12,622 nt of DNA, taken from assembly GCA_013204685.1 (NCBI GenBank), contig JABMSC010000182.1:1-12622 (forward strand), read 5' to 3'. The position numbers were made by a program, and so were the translations under genes. Source of the stretch: Candidatus Omnitrophota bacterium. Lineage in GTDB: Bacteria > Omnitrophota > Gorgyraeia > Tantalellales > Tantalellaceae. A model generated the notes under the pieces. That model was not told the DNA's origin. It worked only from the letters and a program-made list of their open reading frames with translations, and did no database searches. Position 1 is the first letter of the stretch; each line of letters begins with the position of its first letter. Below are positions 1 to 6,444 of this stretch, piece by piece.

Positions 1-2
1 AT

Positions 3-1304
3 GTAAAACAGCATTGGAAAATATATCTGATGTTCGCAGGTTTAATAGCATTATTTGTTCTAGGCATCTATCATGACAATAGAACCATTTATGGGTCGAA
101 TGATTTTAACACTTATTATTATGCCGGAAAATGCATAATATTCGAAGAGAATCTGTACAGCAACATGACTTTTAAATACACATTATCTCCATATCTTTAC
201 CTTCCGTTTTTTGCAGCTCTTTTTGCTCCCTTGACTCTTTTGCCCGTTAGGGGCGCTGCTCTTCTATGGTATATGGTCAGCGCAGCATCCTTAATAGGGT
301 CTTTATATTTTGCGCTTAGGTTGGGAATAGGAAAGGAAAGCGTCAAGGATTTTATAAGTAAAAAACCTTATTTATTGAAACTGGTATCGATTAGTCTTAT
401 TGTTGTACTATGGGTGGATAATGTTTCGCTCGCCCAGATTGACTTTTTAATATTTTTCCTTATCATTTTATCACTGTTCTTATTCAGCCAAAAAAGGCCT
501 TTTCTTGCGGGAATTATTCTGGCTGCAGCAGGGGCCATCAAGATATACCCGCTTTACTTCTTTTTCTATTTTCTGGTGAAGAGGCGGTTTAAGGTGGCGG
601 CAGGCGGGCTTATAGGCCTGGTGCTGTTTTTATTTATTGTGCCATGGGCGTCTATGGGAACGACTAATTTTAAAGCCTCAATGAATAGCTGGAGAGAAAA
701 ACGCGCAAAGCCCTATACAAGCCCCATCGAAAAAGTGGTAAAGAAGACATTTTCCAGTTACCATTCCCAGTTTAAGCCCAGCAACCAGGCGTTATATGCG
801 GTTGCAACACGGTCACTGATGAAAGATGATGAGAATGTTATATTGTGGAAAGAAGAGGACTTTGAATATAAGATCTACTGGCCGCATCCCTTGACTCCTA
901 CGCAGGTGGTTATTTTCAGAAATATTTTATTGATGGCAATAGTATTCCTTACCTTTTTATGTCTGGATTACCGGTTAGTTTATACAAGCCGCTTATATTT
1001 GAATCTTGAGTACTCTGTTATCTTTTTAAGCATGCTGCTCCTCTTTCCGCAGGTCAAAAGTCATACTTTTGTGCCAATCATATTCCCCATAATTGTGTTT
1101 AATTGTATAAAGACAGACCGGCAGGAGAAGCATATATACAGCAGTAAGCCGCTTGAGATCACTTTTTGGACGGCTTTAGCGCTCTTTTGTCTTCAGGGGA
1201 TTCCATATCTGCAAGTTGTGGGAGTGGGCGCTTACAGTATGCTGCTTTTGTGGATATTATTTATTTTAATGATGCGGAAGGAAAGAGCTGCATTAAAAGG
1301 ATAG
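3..1304 (+). CDS. GT87-family (DUF2029-like) polytopic membrane glycosyltransferase, probably 5'-partial
   Basis: This is an integral membrane protein with about eight to ten hydrophobic segments. It resembles GT87 enzymes of the GT-C fold, which transfer sugars from polyprenyl-phosphate donors on the outer face of the membrane. After the first membrane segment comes an acidic loop motif, NDFNTYYYAGK, whose Asp sits where GT-C enzymes place the catalytic acid. A Y-x-P stretch (YLYLPFFAALFAPL) follows, then NVSLAQIDFL and AGAIKIYPLYFFFYFL, both in the usual family order. The first ATG is at 30, but the frame stays open to position 3 and the nine extra residues (VKQHWKIYL) read like a natural N-terminus. 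The true start is therefore probably just outside the window. The stop is TAG at 1302-1304, seven bases before the next gene. The acceptor and sugar are unknown. The family call is by motif pattern, not alignment. Confidence 0.72.
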   Translation, partial: VKQHWKIYLMFAGLIALFVLGIYHDNRTIYGSNDFNTYYYAGKCIIFEENLYSNMTFKYTLSPYLYLPFFAALFAPLTLLPVRGAALLWYMVSAASLIGSLYFALRLGIGKESVKDFISKKPYLLKLVSISLIVVLWVDNVSLAQIDFLIFFLIILSLFLFSQKRPFLAGIILAAAGAIKIYPLYFFFYFLVKRRFKVAAGGLIGLVLFLFIVPWASMGTTNFKASMNSWREKRAKPYTSPIEKVVKKTFSSYHSQFKPSNQALYAVATRSLMKDDENVILWKEEDFEYKIYWPHPLTPTQVVIFRNILLMAIVFLTFLCLDYRLVYTSRLYLNLEYSVIFLSMLLLFPQVKSHTFVPIIFPIIVFNCIKTDRQEKHIYSSKPLEITFWTALALFCLQGIPYLQVVGVGAYSMLLLWILFILMMRKERAALKG

Positions 1305-1311
1305 CGGCCTT

Positions 1312-1605
1312 TTGACGTATATGAAAAGGAAGACTGAGCATAAAAGCAAACATTATGTATACATAGTATGTTGCTCCAGGGGGACATATTATACCGGATA
1401 CACCAATGATCTGGAAAAGCGCATGGAAACGCATAATAGCGGGAAAGGCGCCAAGTATTTGCGGGGGCGCACCCCCGTGGAACTGGTATATACTGAGGAG
1501 TGCAAGTGCCTCGAAGATGCTTTGCAGAGAGAACACGAAATAAAAAAACTTACTCGCAGGAGAAAAGAAGAACTGGTAAAAAGGAATTTAAAGGTTGAAT
1601 TATGA
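1312..1605 (+). CDS. Small stand-alone GIY-YIG nuclease-domain protein (UPF0213/YhbQ-like)
   Basis: This 97-residue protein is almost entirely one GIY-YIG domain. The GIY half is YVYIVC (residues 15-20) and the YIG half is YTGYT (27-31). The conserved Arg lies in LEKRMETHN (Arg37), GKGAKYLRGRTPVELVY (45-60) is typical of the UPF0213 group, and the metal-binding Glu falls in the REHEIK segment (73-78). Members of this group are predicted structure-specific DNA nucleases; their cellular role is poorly defined. The start is uncertain: TTG at 1312 lies 10 bases after AGGA (1298-1301), while ATG at 1321 has no good ribosome binding site, and both keep the whole domain. The stop codon overlaps the next gene's start by four bases (ATGA, 1602-1605), which suggests translational coupling. 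A basic C-terminal tail (TRRRKEELVKRN) may bind nucleic acid. Confidence 0.88.
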   Translation: MTYMKRKTEHKSKHYVYIVCCSRGTYYTGYTNDLEKRMETHNSGKGAKYLRGRTPVELVYTEECKCLEDALQREHEIKKLTRRRKEELVKRNLKVEL

Positions 1606-2639
1606 AAAAGACCCCAAAAGAATATGAAACAGGTGACAAGGTTGCAGATGGCCTAATAGGTGAACTTGCTAAGGAATTCGGTTCTACCGGAACTGAATCC
1701 TTACTCCGTGAAATACTTACGACCGCTATCAAGTTAGGGAAGGAGTCCGGTGACGTAGCAGATCTTAAACTTGTGAATAGTGTACTGAAAGAACTCAGGT
1801 ATTCTTTTAAGATATTTTCTCCTTACAGAGATGTTAAAAAGGTAACGATCTTCGGGTCAGCAAGATCAAAGGAGAAATCATCTGAATATGAAATGGCCGA
1901 GGAATTTGCGCGAAAACTAACGGAAAAAAATTATATGGTTGTCACCGGAGGCGGTCCCGGGGTCATGGAAGCGGGAAACAAAGGGGCCAAAAAGGGGAAA
2001 GAATTTGGACTTAATATCCGTCTTCCTTATGAACAAATGCCCAATCCATACATTGATGAAAAAGATAAGATCATTAATTTTAAATACTTCTTCACCAGAA
2101 AGTTGATCTTCGTAAAAGAGACAGATGCGATAGCACTTTTCCCAGGGGGGTTTGGAACACATGATGAAGGGTTCGAGATGCTCACCCTGGTCCAGACCGG
2201 TCGGTCCAGACCCAGGCCCATAGTTTTAGTGGAGCCTGAAGGATCCACATACTGGCATTTGTGGAAGCGTTTTGTAAAAGACAAATTACTTAAGGGCGGT
2301 TTTATTGATAAGGAGGACTTAAACCTTTTTTGTGTTGTAAAAAGCGCTGATGAGGCAATTAAATATATAGAAGATTTTTACAGGGTGTATCACTCGATAA
2401 GATATATTTCAGGTGTCACAGTAATAAGGCTGAAACGAAAAATTTCAGAAAAAACGCTAAAATTCATAAACCGAAAATTTAAGGATATCATAACAAAGGG
2501 TGAGATCGAGTTTTCTCCTCCTCTGAAGAAAGAAACAAAAGAAGGAGAATACCTTCACCTCCCCAGGCTTGTGATGAACTTTAACATGCGTGCTTATGGC
2601 AGGCTTTATGAGATGATAGGTGTCATTAATAGAGATTAA
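1602..2639 (+). CDS. LOG-family (TIGR00730-like) nucleotide phosphoribohydrolase with N- and C-terminal extensions
   Basis: The 345-residue protein has a central Rossmann-type LOG domain at about residues 80-260. Two signatures show it: GGGPGVMEAGNKGA (116-129) and PGGFGTHDE (181-189), which matches PGGxGTxxE. The Arg-Lys pair at 166-167 sits where LOG enzymes place a catalytic Arg. Characterised LOG proteins cleave nucleoside 5'-monophosphates, including isopentenyladenosine monophosphate, to free base and ribose phosphate. Older databases call the fold 'lysine decarboxylase', which is a misnomer. Typical LOG proteins are about 180-220 residues. This one adds about 80 N-terminal residues, which look helical, and a C-terminal segment from about 260 (GVTVIRLKRK to the end) that I do not recognise. 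The start at ATG 1602 is supported by AAAGG at 1590-1594, seven bases upstream. The true substrate is unknown. It lies just upstream of miaB-miaA. Confidence 0.85.
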   Translation: MKKTPKEYETGDKVADGLIGELAKEFGSTGTESLLREILTTAIKLGKESGDVADLKLVNSVLKELRYSFKIFSPYRDVKKVTIFGSARSKEKSSEYEMAEEFARKLTEKNYMVVTGGGPGVMEAGNKGAKKGKEFGLNIRLPYEQMPNPYIDEKDKIINFKYFFTRKLIFVKETDAIALFPGGFGTHDEGFEMLTLVQTGRSRPRPIVLVEPEGSTYWHLWKRFVKDKLLKGGFIDKEDLNLFCVVKSADEAIKYIEDFYRVYHSIRYISGVTVIRLKRKISEKTLKFINRKFKDIITKGEIEFSPPLKKETKEGEYLHLPRLVMNFNMRAYGRLYEMIGVINRD

Positions 2640-2677
2640 CCTAAGGAAAATACCAATACAAGGTGCAATTTCGTAAA

Positions 2678-3985
2678 ATGAAGAAAATCTTTTTAAGAAC
2701 CTACGGATGTCAGATGAACGATCGGGATTCCGAGCTTATAGAGGGAATGCTTACCGAGAAAGGGTTCCAGATCGTCGATGATGCGGAAAAAGCCGATATC
2801 GCACTTTTTAATACCTGCAGCGTGCGCCAGCATGCCGAGGACAGGGTGATCGGTAACTTACAGAAGCTTAAATCCCGCAGGAAAAAGGATCCGAACTTTC
2901 GTATCGGCATCCTTGGCTGTATGGCAAAGCGTCATGGCGAGATGCTTTTTAAGGAATATCCTCAAATTGATATTGTGGTCGGCCCCAGCAACATATATGA
3001 CATTCCGGACCTTATTGCAAGATCCACCGGATCGGAAAAAATACTGGCTGTTGATAAAGAAAAGCGTCCTAAAAAGAAAGCCGCGGGGGACAGCCGCAGC
3101 GGTATATTTTCTGCTTTTGTCAACATTATGTACGGATGTGATAATTTCTGTTCATATTGCATAGTTCCTTATGTTCGGGGGAGAGAAGTGTCGCGTCCTA
3201 AGAAAGATATTGTTGACGAGGTAAAACACCTTGTGGATAAAGGATTTAAAGAGATCACCCTCCTGGGGCAGAATGTCAATTCTTACGGAAAAGGGCTTTC
3301 CGGTAAAGTAACTTTCCCGCATCTGTTGGAAGCGATAAATAAAGTTAAGGATCTGGAACGTATACGTTTTACGACCAGTCATCCAAAAGACGCCGATAAA
3401 GCGTTATTCAGGGCTATTCGCGATCTTGATAAAGTGTGCGAGCACATTCATCTTCCGCTTCAGTCAGGTTCTGATAAAATGCTGGATCTCATGAACAGGA
3501 AATATAAATACGGGGATTATAAGGAAAAAGCGGACCAGCTGAAAGAGATGGTTCCGGGTGTCGGAATAAGTACGGATCTGATAGTAGGGTTTCCCTCTGC
3601 GAAGGAATCGGATTTTAAGGCGACGTACAAAGCGATGAAAGAGGTGGAATTTAATTCAGCTTTCATCTTCAAGTATTCACCGCGTCCGCCGGCAGAGTCT
3701 TCTTGTCTGGTGGATGACGTAAAAGAAGCGGTGAAAAAGAAGAGGAATAATGATCTATTATCTCTTCAGAAAAAGATCTCCCACCAAAAGAACAGATCCA
3801 TGATAGGCACCGAGCAGGAAGTTCTTGCCGAAGGCAAAAGCCGTATGAGCGATAAGGAGCTTATAGGAAGAACGCGTAACAACACTCCGTGTGTATTCAA
3901 GGCCGGAGAAGATCTTATCGGCAAGCTCGTCAAGGTTAAGATTAAGGGGACAAGCCCGACTACGCTAAAAGGGGAAATAGTTTAA
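2678..3985 (+). CDS. miaB: tRNA-2-methylthio-N6-dimethylallyladenosine synthase MiaB
   Basis: MiaB is a radical-SAM methylthiotransferase that converts i6A37 to ms2i6A37 in tRNAs reading U-starting codons. Numbered from the ATG at 2678, the N-terminal UPF0004 domain carries three cluster-binding Cys: C11 (TYGCQMND), C47 (FNTCSVRQHAEDR) and C81 (GCMAKR). The radical-SAM CxxxCxxC motif is YGCDNFCSYCIVPYVRGRE, with Cys 154, 158 and 161. HLPLQSGSDKML and the STDLIVGFP stretch belong to the SAM barrel, and the last 65 or so residues form a TRAM RNA-binding domain. RTYGCQMN and VRGRE favour MiaB over MtaB or RimO. An in-frame GTG at 2663 would add five residues. I prefer ATG 2678 because the family usually begins a few residues before the YGCQMN motif, and AAGGTG at 2660-2665 could serve as its ribosome binding site. 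miaA follows nine bases after the stop. Confidence 0.97.
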   Translation: MKKIFLRTYGCQMNDRDSELIEGMLTEKGFQIVDDAEKADIALFNTCSVRQHAEDRVIGNLQKLKSRRKKDPNFRIGILGCMAKRHGEMLFKEYPQIDIVVGPSNIYDIPDLIARSTGSEKILAVDKEKRPKKKAAGDSRSGIFSAFVNIMYGCDNFCSYCIVPYVRGREVSRPKKDIVDEVKHLVDKGFKEITLLGQNVNSYGKGLSGKVTFPHLLEAINKVKDLERIRFTTSHPKDADKALFRAIRDLDKVCEHIHLPLQSGSDKMLDLMNRKYKYGDYKEKADQLKEMVPGVGISTDLIVGFPSAKESDFKATYKAMKEVEFNSAFIFKYSPRPPAESSCLVDDVKEAVKKKRNNDLLSLQKKISHQKNRSMIGTEQEVLAEGKSRMSDKELIGRTRNNTPCVFKAGEDLIGKLVKVKIKGTSPTTLKGEIV

Positions 3986-3994
3986 CTTGCCTTC

Positions 3995-4924
3995 ATGAAG
4001 CATACTGTTATTTTCATAGTAGGTCCCACATCGTCCGGGAAGAGCCGGGTTGCTGCTCGCCTGGCAGAGCGCATTACGGGGGAGATCATCTCCTGTGATT
4101 CGATGCAGGTCTACAGGGAAATGGATGTGATAACACAGTCCCCGGACAGCGATCTTTTGTCACGCGTGGCCCACCATCTTATCAGAGAGATCAACCCGGA
4201 AGAAGAGTTTAATGCGGCCGAATTTACCGGGAAAGCAGAGGCTCTTATCGGGTCAATTACCTCCCGCGGGAAAGTACCCATAATATGCGGCGGGACAGGT
4301 CTATACGTCAAAGCTCTTGTGGACGGGCTTTTTTCTTCGCCGTCTAAAGATGAAGACTTGAGAAAAAAATTCAACGAAATTGCCGAGAAAAAAGGAACTG
4401 TATATCTGCATCAGATGCTTGAGGAGAGAGATCCCGAAACGGCGTCAAAGCTTCATCCGAATGATACGCGCAGGATCATCCGCGCACTCGAAGTCTATAA
4501 ATTGACAGGAAAAACCATAAATGACAAGAAGACGACTTCGGCTGGGATAGCTGAGAAGTATGCATGCAAAAGAATCGGTTTGAAAGTCCCAAGGAAAGTC
4601 CTTTATGATAGAATAAACGCCAATGTGGATAAGATGTTTTCTGAAGGGCTGGTAGATGAAGTGAGGCGCTTAAAAGAAAGGGAACTCAGCCTTACTGCCG
4701 AAAAAGCGCTTGGGATCAAAGAGGTGTTATCTTTTTTGGACGGGAAAACGACCCTGGGGGGGGCCAGGGAAGAACTTAAAAAAAATACCCGAAGATATGC
4801 CAAACGTCAGATGACGTGGTTCAGGGCCGATAAACGTATTGTATGGATCGACGCGGACCGGCCGGTGGAAGAAATCGTTGAGGAAACAATAGATAAGATC
4901 TCGGGGGCAGGCAAAGACTTATGA
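3995..4924 (+). CDS. miaA: tRNA dimethylallyltransferase MiaA
   Basis: MiaA transfers the dimethylallyl group from DMAPP to N6 of A37 in tRNA, making the i6A substrate of MiaB. The 309-residue length is normal. The P-loop is GPTSSGKS (residues 10-17). SCDSMQVYREMDV (33-45) contains the catalytic Asp35, and GGTGLYVKALVDGL (99-112) carries the conserved Thr101. NDTRRIIRALEVYKLTGK and the C-terminal RQMTWFRADKRIVWID are also family signatures. The second residue of the CDSMQ motif is Cys where many homologues have Ala, a mild change. There is no clear ribosome binding site before ATG 3995, so translation may depend on ribosomes finishing miaB nine bases upstream. The stop overlaps the hflX start by four bases. 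An eight-G run at 4756-4763 lies in frame within the gene. Confidence 0.97.
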   Translation: MKHTVIFIVGPTSSGKSRVAARLAERITGEIISCDSMQVYREMDVITQSPDSDLLSRVAHHLIREINPEEEFNAAEFTGKAEALIGSITSRGKVPIICGGTGLYVKALVDGLFSSPSKDEDLRKKFNEIAEKKGTVYLHQMLEERDPETASKLHPNDTRRIIRALEVYKLTGKTINDKKTTSAGIAEKYACKRIGLKVPRKVLYDRINANVDKMFSEGLVDEVRRLKERELSLTAEKALGIKEVLSFLDGKTTLGGAREELKKNTRRYAKRQMTWFRADKRIVWIDADRPVEEIVEETIDKISGAGKDL

Positions 4925-6234
4925 CCACTACACAGTCAACAAAAGAAAAACGTGAAAGAGCCGTTCTAGTTACGGTTGAGATGAGAGGGCATGAGTCCTG
5001 GCCTATCGAAGACAGGGCCCTGGAACTTAAGCGTCTTACGGAGTCATGCGGTGTTGATATCGTTGAAACTGAAATTTGCCGCAGAAAAGCCCCCAATGCG
5101 GGTCTTTTTATCGGTAAAGGCAAGGTCCAGGAGCTGGTGGAGATTATAGAGGAGACCGGAGCTGATGTTGTTATTTTTAATAATGATCTTTCGCCCTCAC
5201 AGCAGAAAAATCTGGAAGAGATCCTTACGATAAGGGTTATTGACCGGACGCAGCTTATACTGGATATATTCGCGCGGAGGGCCACCTCGAACGAAGGTAA
5301 AGTTCAGGTCGAGCTGGCGCAGCTGGTATACCTCCTCCCGCGCCTCTCCAGGATGTGGGAGCATCTTTCGAGGCAATATGCCGGTGTAGGCATGAAAGGC
5401 CCCGGGGAGAAACAGCTTGAAATTGACAGGCGCCGTATCAGCCACAGGATCACAAGCCTGAAGCGAGAGCTAAAAGAGATTACCAATCATCGCAACTTGC
5501 AGCGCACGCAGAGGGAAAAATTCTCAATGCTGACAATTGCTCTCATAGGATATACGAATTCAGGGAAGTCTACGCTTTTTAACGCTTTTACCGATTCTTC
5601 GGTGAAAGTGAAGGATCAATTATTCAGTACGCTGGATCCCACGGTACGAAAGATGCTTTTGCCGAACAATCAGGTAGTTCTACTGTCGGATACAGTCGGG
5701 TTCCTGCACGAGCTGCCGCACCATCTTGTTGAGAGTTTTAAGGCCACGCTTGAGGAAGTAGTCAACGCCGATATATTGTTCCATATTATAGACATGAGCG
5801 GTCATCTTGCAAGCGAACAGAATGCGGCCGTTCAAGAGGTTTTGAACGATCTGGGCGTTCAGGATAAACCTGTTTTTACTGTTCTAAACAAGGCGGATAA
5901 GGTGCCCGGGGATCTGGAAAGGTACAGCATTAAAAGGCCCTTTCCCGAAGCCGTTGTAATATCCGCTTTAAAGGGAGAGGGACTCGCGGAACTTAAAGAT
6001 TTAATAGTTGACTTTGTCCAGAAAGACATGGAAGATATAGAGATTATTTTACCGCACAAACATTACAAGGTTGCAAAAGAGATCAGGGAAAAAGGAAACG
6101 TTGAGAAAGAGGAATACGGGGACGAAGGTTTGTTTATAAAGGCCATGGTTCCAACGAAGGTTAAATACGCAATATTAAAAAAACTCAGATCGAACGTCGG
6201 AACTAAAAAAAGACAGTCACCGAGGAATAAATAG
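4921..6234 (+). CDS. hflX: Ribosome-associated GTPase HflX
   Basis: HflX is an Obg-HflX superfamily GTPase that binds the 50S subunit and, in characterised bacteria, splits stalled or heat-stressed 70S ribosomes. The 437-residue protein has the HflX N-terminal domain (about 18-190, including NAGLFIGKGKVQEL and GPGEKQLEIDRR at 160-172), a helical linker, and a complete G domain. Its G motifs are G1 GYTNSGKST (210-218), G2 in FSTLDPT (235-241), G3 DTVGF (257-261), G4 NKAD (323-326) and G5 SALKGEG (348-354). The C-terminal domain runs from about 375 and ends in a basic tail. The ATG overlaps the miaA stop (ATGA), so the two are probably cotranslated. E. coli has hfq between miaA and hflX; here nothing is inserted. 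The repeat island begins directly at the stop codon. Confidence 0.97.
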   Translation: MTTTQSTKEKRERAVLVTVEMRGHESWPIEDRALELKRLTESCGVDIVETEICRRKAPNAGLFIGKGKVQELVEIIEETGADVVIFNNDLSPSQQKNLEEILTIRVIDRTQLILDIFARRATSNEGKVQVELAQLVYLLPRLSRMWEHLSRQYAGVGMKGPGEKQLEIDRRRISHRITSLKRELKEITNHRNLQRTQREKFSMLTIALIGYTNSGKSTLFNAFTDSSVKVKDQLFSTLDPTVRKMLLPNNQVVLLSDTVGFLHELPHHLVESFKATLEEVVNADILFHIIDMSGHLASEQNAAVQEVLNDLGVQDKPVFTVLNKADKVPGDLERYSIKRPFPEAVVISALKGEGLAELKDLIVDFVQKDMEDIEIILPHKHYKVAKEIREKGNVEKEEYGDEGLFIKAMVPTKVKYAILKKLRSNVGTKKRQSPRNK

Positions 6235-6282
6235 TAAGAGATAAGCGGTAAGCGTTAAGCGTTAAGCGATAAGCGGTAGGCG
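6234..6282. repeat. Heptad array A: seven 7-bp units, consensus [A/G/T]TAAGCG
   Basis: Starting at the last base of the hflX stop codon, the sequence divides into seven consecutive 7-mers: gtaagag, ataagcg, gtaagcg, ttaagcg, ttaagcg, ataagcg, gtaggcg. The inner five differ only at the first base. Because seven is not a multiple of three, the TAA in each unit places stop codons in all three forward frames downstream of hflX. The function is unknown; simple arrays of this kind are often repeated between genes in environmental genomes. Confidence 0.85.
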
Positions 6283-6291
6283 CGCTCCGTC

Positions 6292-6347
6292 ATTGCGAAC
6301 CCGCCGACCTGTGGTGAGCGAAGTCGAACCAAGGCGGGTGAAGCAAT
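6292..6347. repeat. Imperfect inverted repeat, REP/MITE-like intergenic element
   Basis: Outer arms ATTGC (6292-6296) and GCAAT (6343-6347) enclose inner arms ACCCGCC (6299-6305) and GGCGGGT (6333-6339), separated by small 2- and 3-base bulges. The 27-base loop holds a further four-base pairing, TGGT (6312-6315) with ACCA (6328-6331), around a GAGCGAAGTCGA core. The layout looks like one small palindromic element nested in another. The CATTGCGA...GCAATCC framework resembles intergenic palindromes that recur in many environmental genomes, which is recall rather than a search. No T-run follows, so it is not an obvious intrinsic terminator, and it encodes nothing. Confidence 0.7.
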
Positions 6348-6371
6348 CCCAAGACATCGTGAGCTTACGAC

Positions 6372-6427
6372 AACGAATCACGATAACCGATACCCGAACG
6401 ACGAATAACGAATCACGAACAACGAGC
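6372..6427. repeat. Heptad array B: eight 7-bp units with a NACGANN/NCCGANN pattern
   Basis: The stretch reads as eight consecutive 7-mers: aacgaat, cacgata, accgata, cccgaac, gacgaat, aacgaat, cacgaac, aacgagc. All eight have CGA at positions 3-5. A 12-bp direct repeat, AACGAATCACGA, occurs at 6372-6383 and again at 6407-6418, exactly 35 bp (five units) apart. The array ends 17 bp before the ATG of the next gene, so it supplies most of that gene's upstream region. It shares its period with array A but not its motif. Confidence 0.8.
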
Positions 6428-6444
6428 TAAACCGGCGAGCAAAC

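Noticed and set aside
1..6. ATG at position 1 as a gene start
   Set aside because: It is followed immediately by TAA in the same frame.
1602..2639. Lysine decarboxylase
   Set aside because: The PGGxGTxxE motif is that of the LOG phosphoribohydrolase family. The decarboxylase name is a historical mis-annotation with no PLP motif present.
4821..5285. 154-codon open frame on the minus strand
   Set aside because: It lies wholly opposite the miaA end and hflX, both certain genes, and its product shows no recognisable domain. It is a shadow of coding sequence.
6292..6347. Intrinsic terminator for hflX
   Set aside because: There is no T-run after the stem and the loop is 27 bases long, so it does not have terminator form.
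6234..6427. CRISPR array
   Set aside because: The units are seven bases with no unique spacers, and no cas gene is present in the window.
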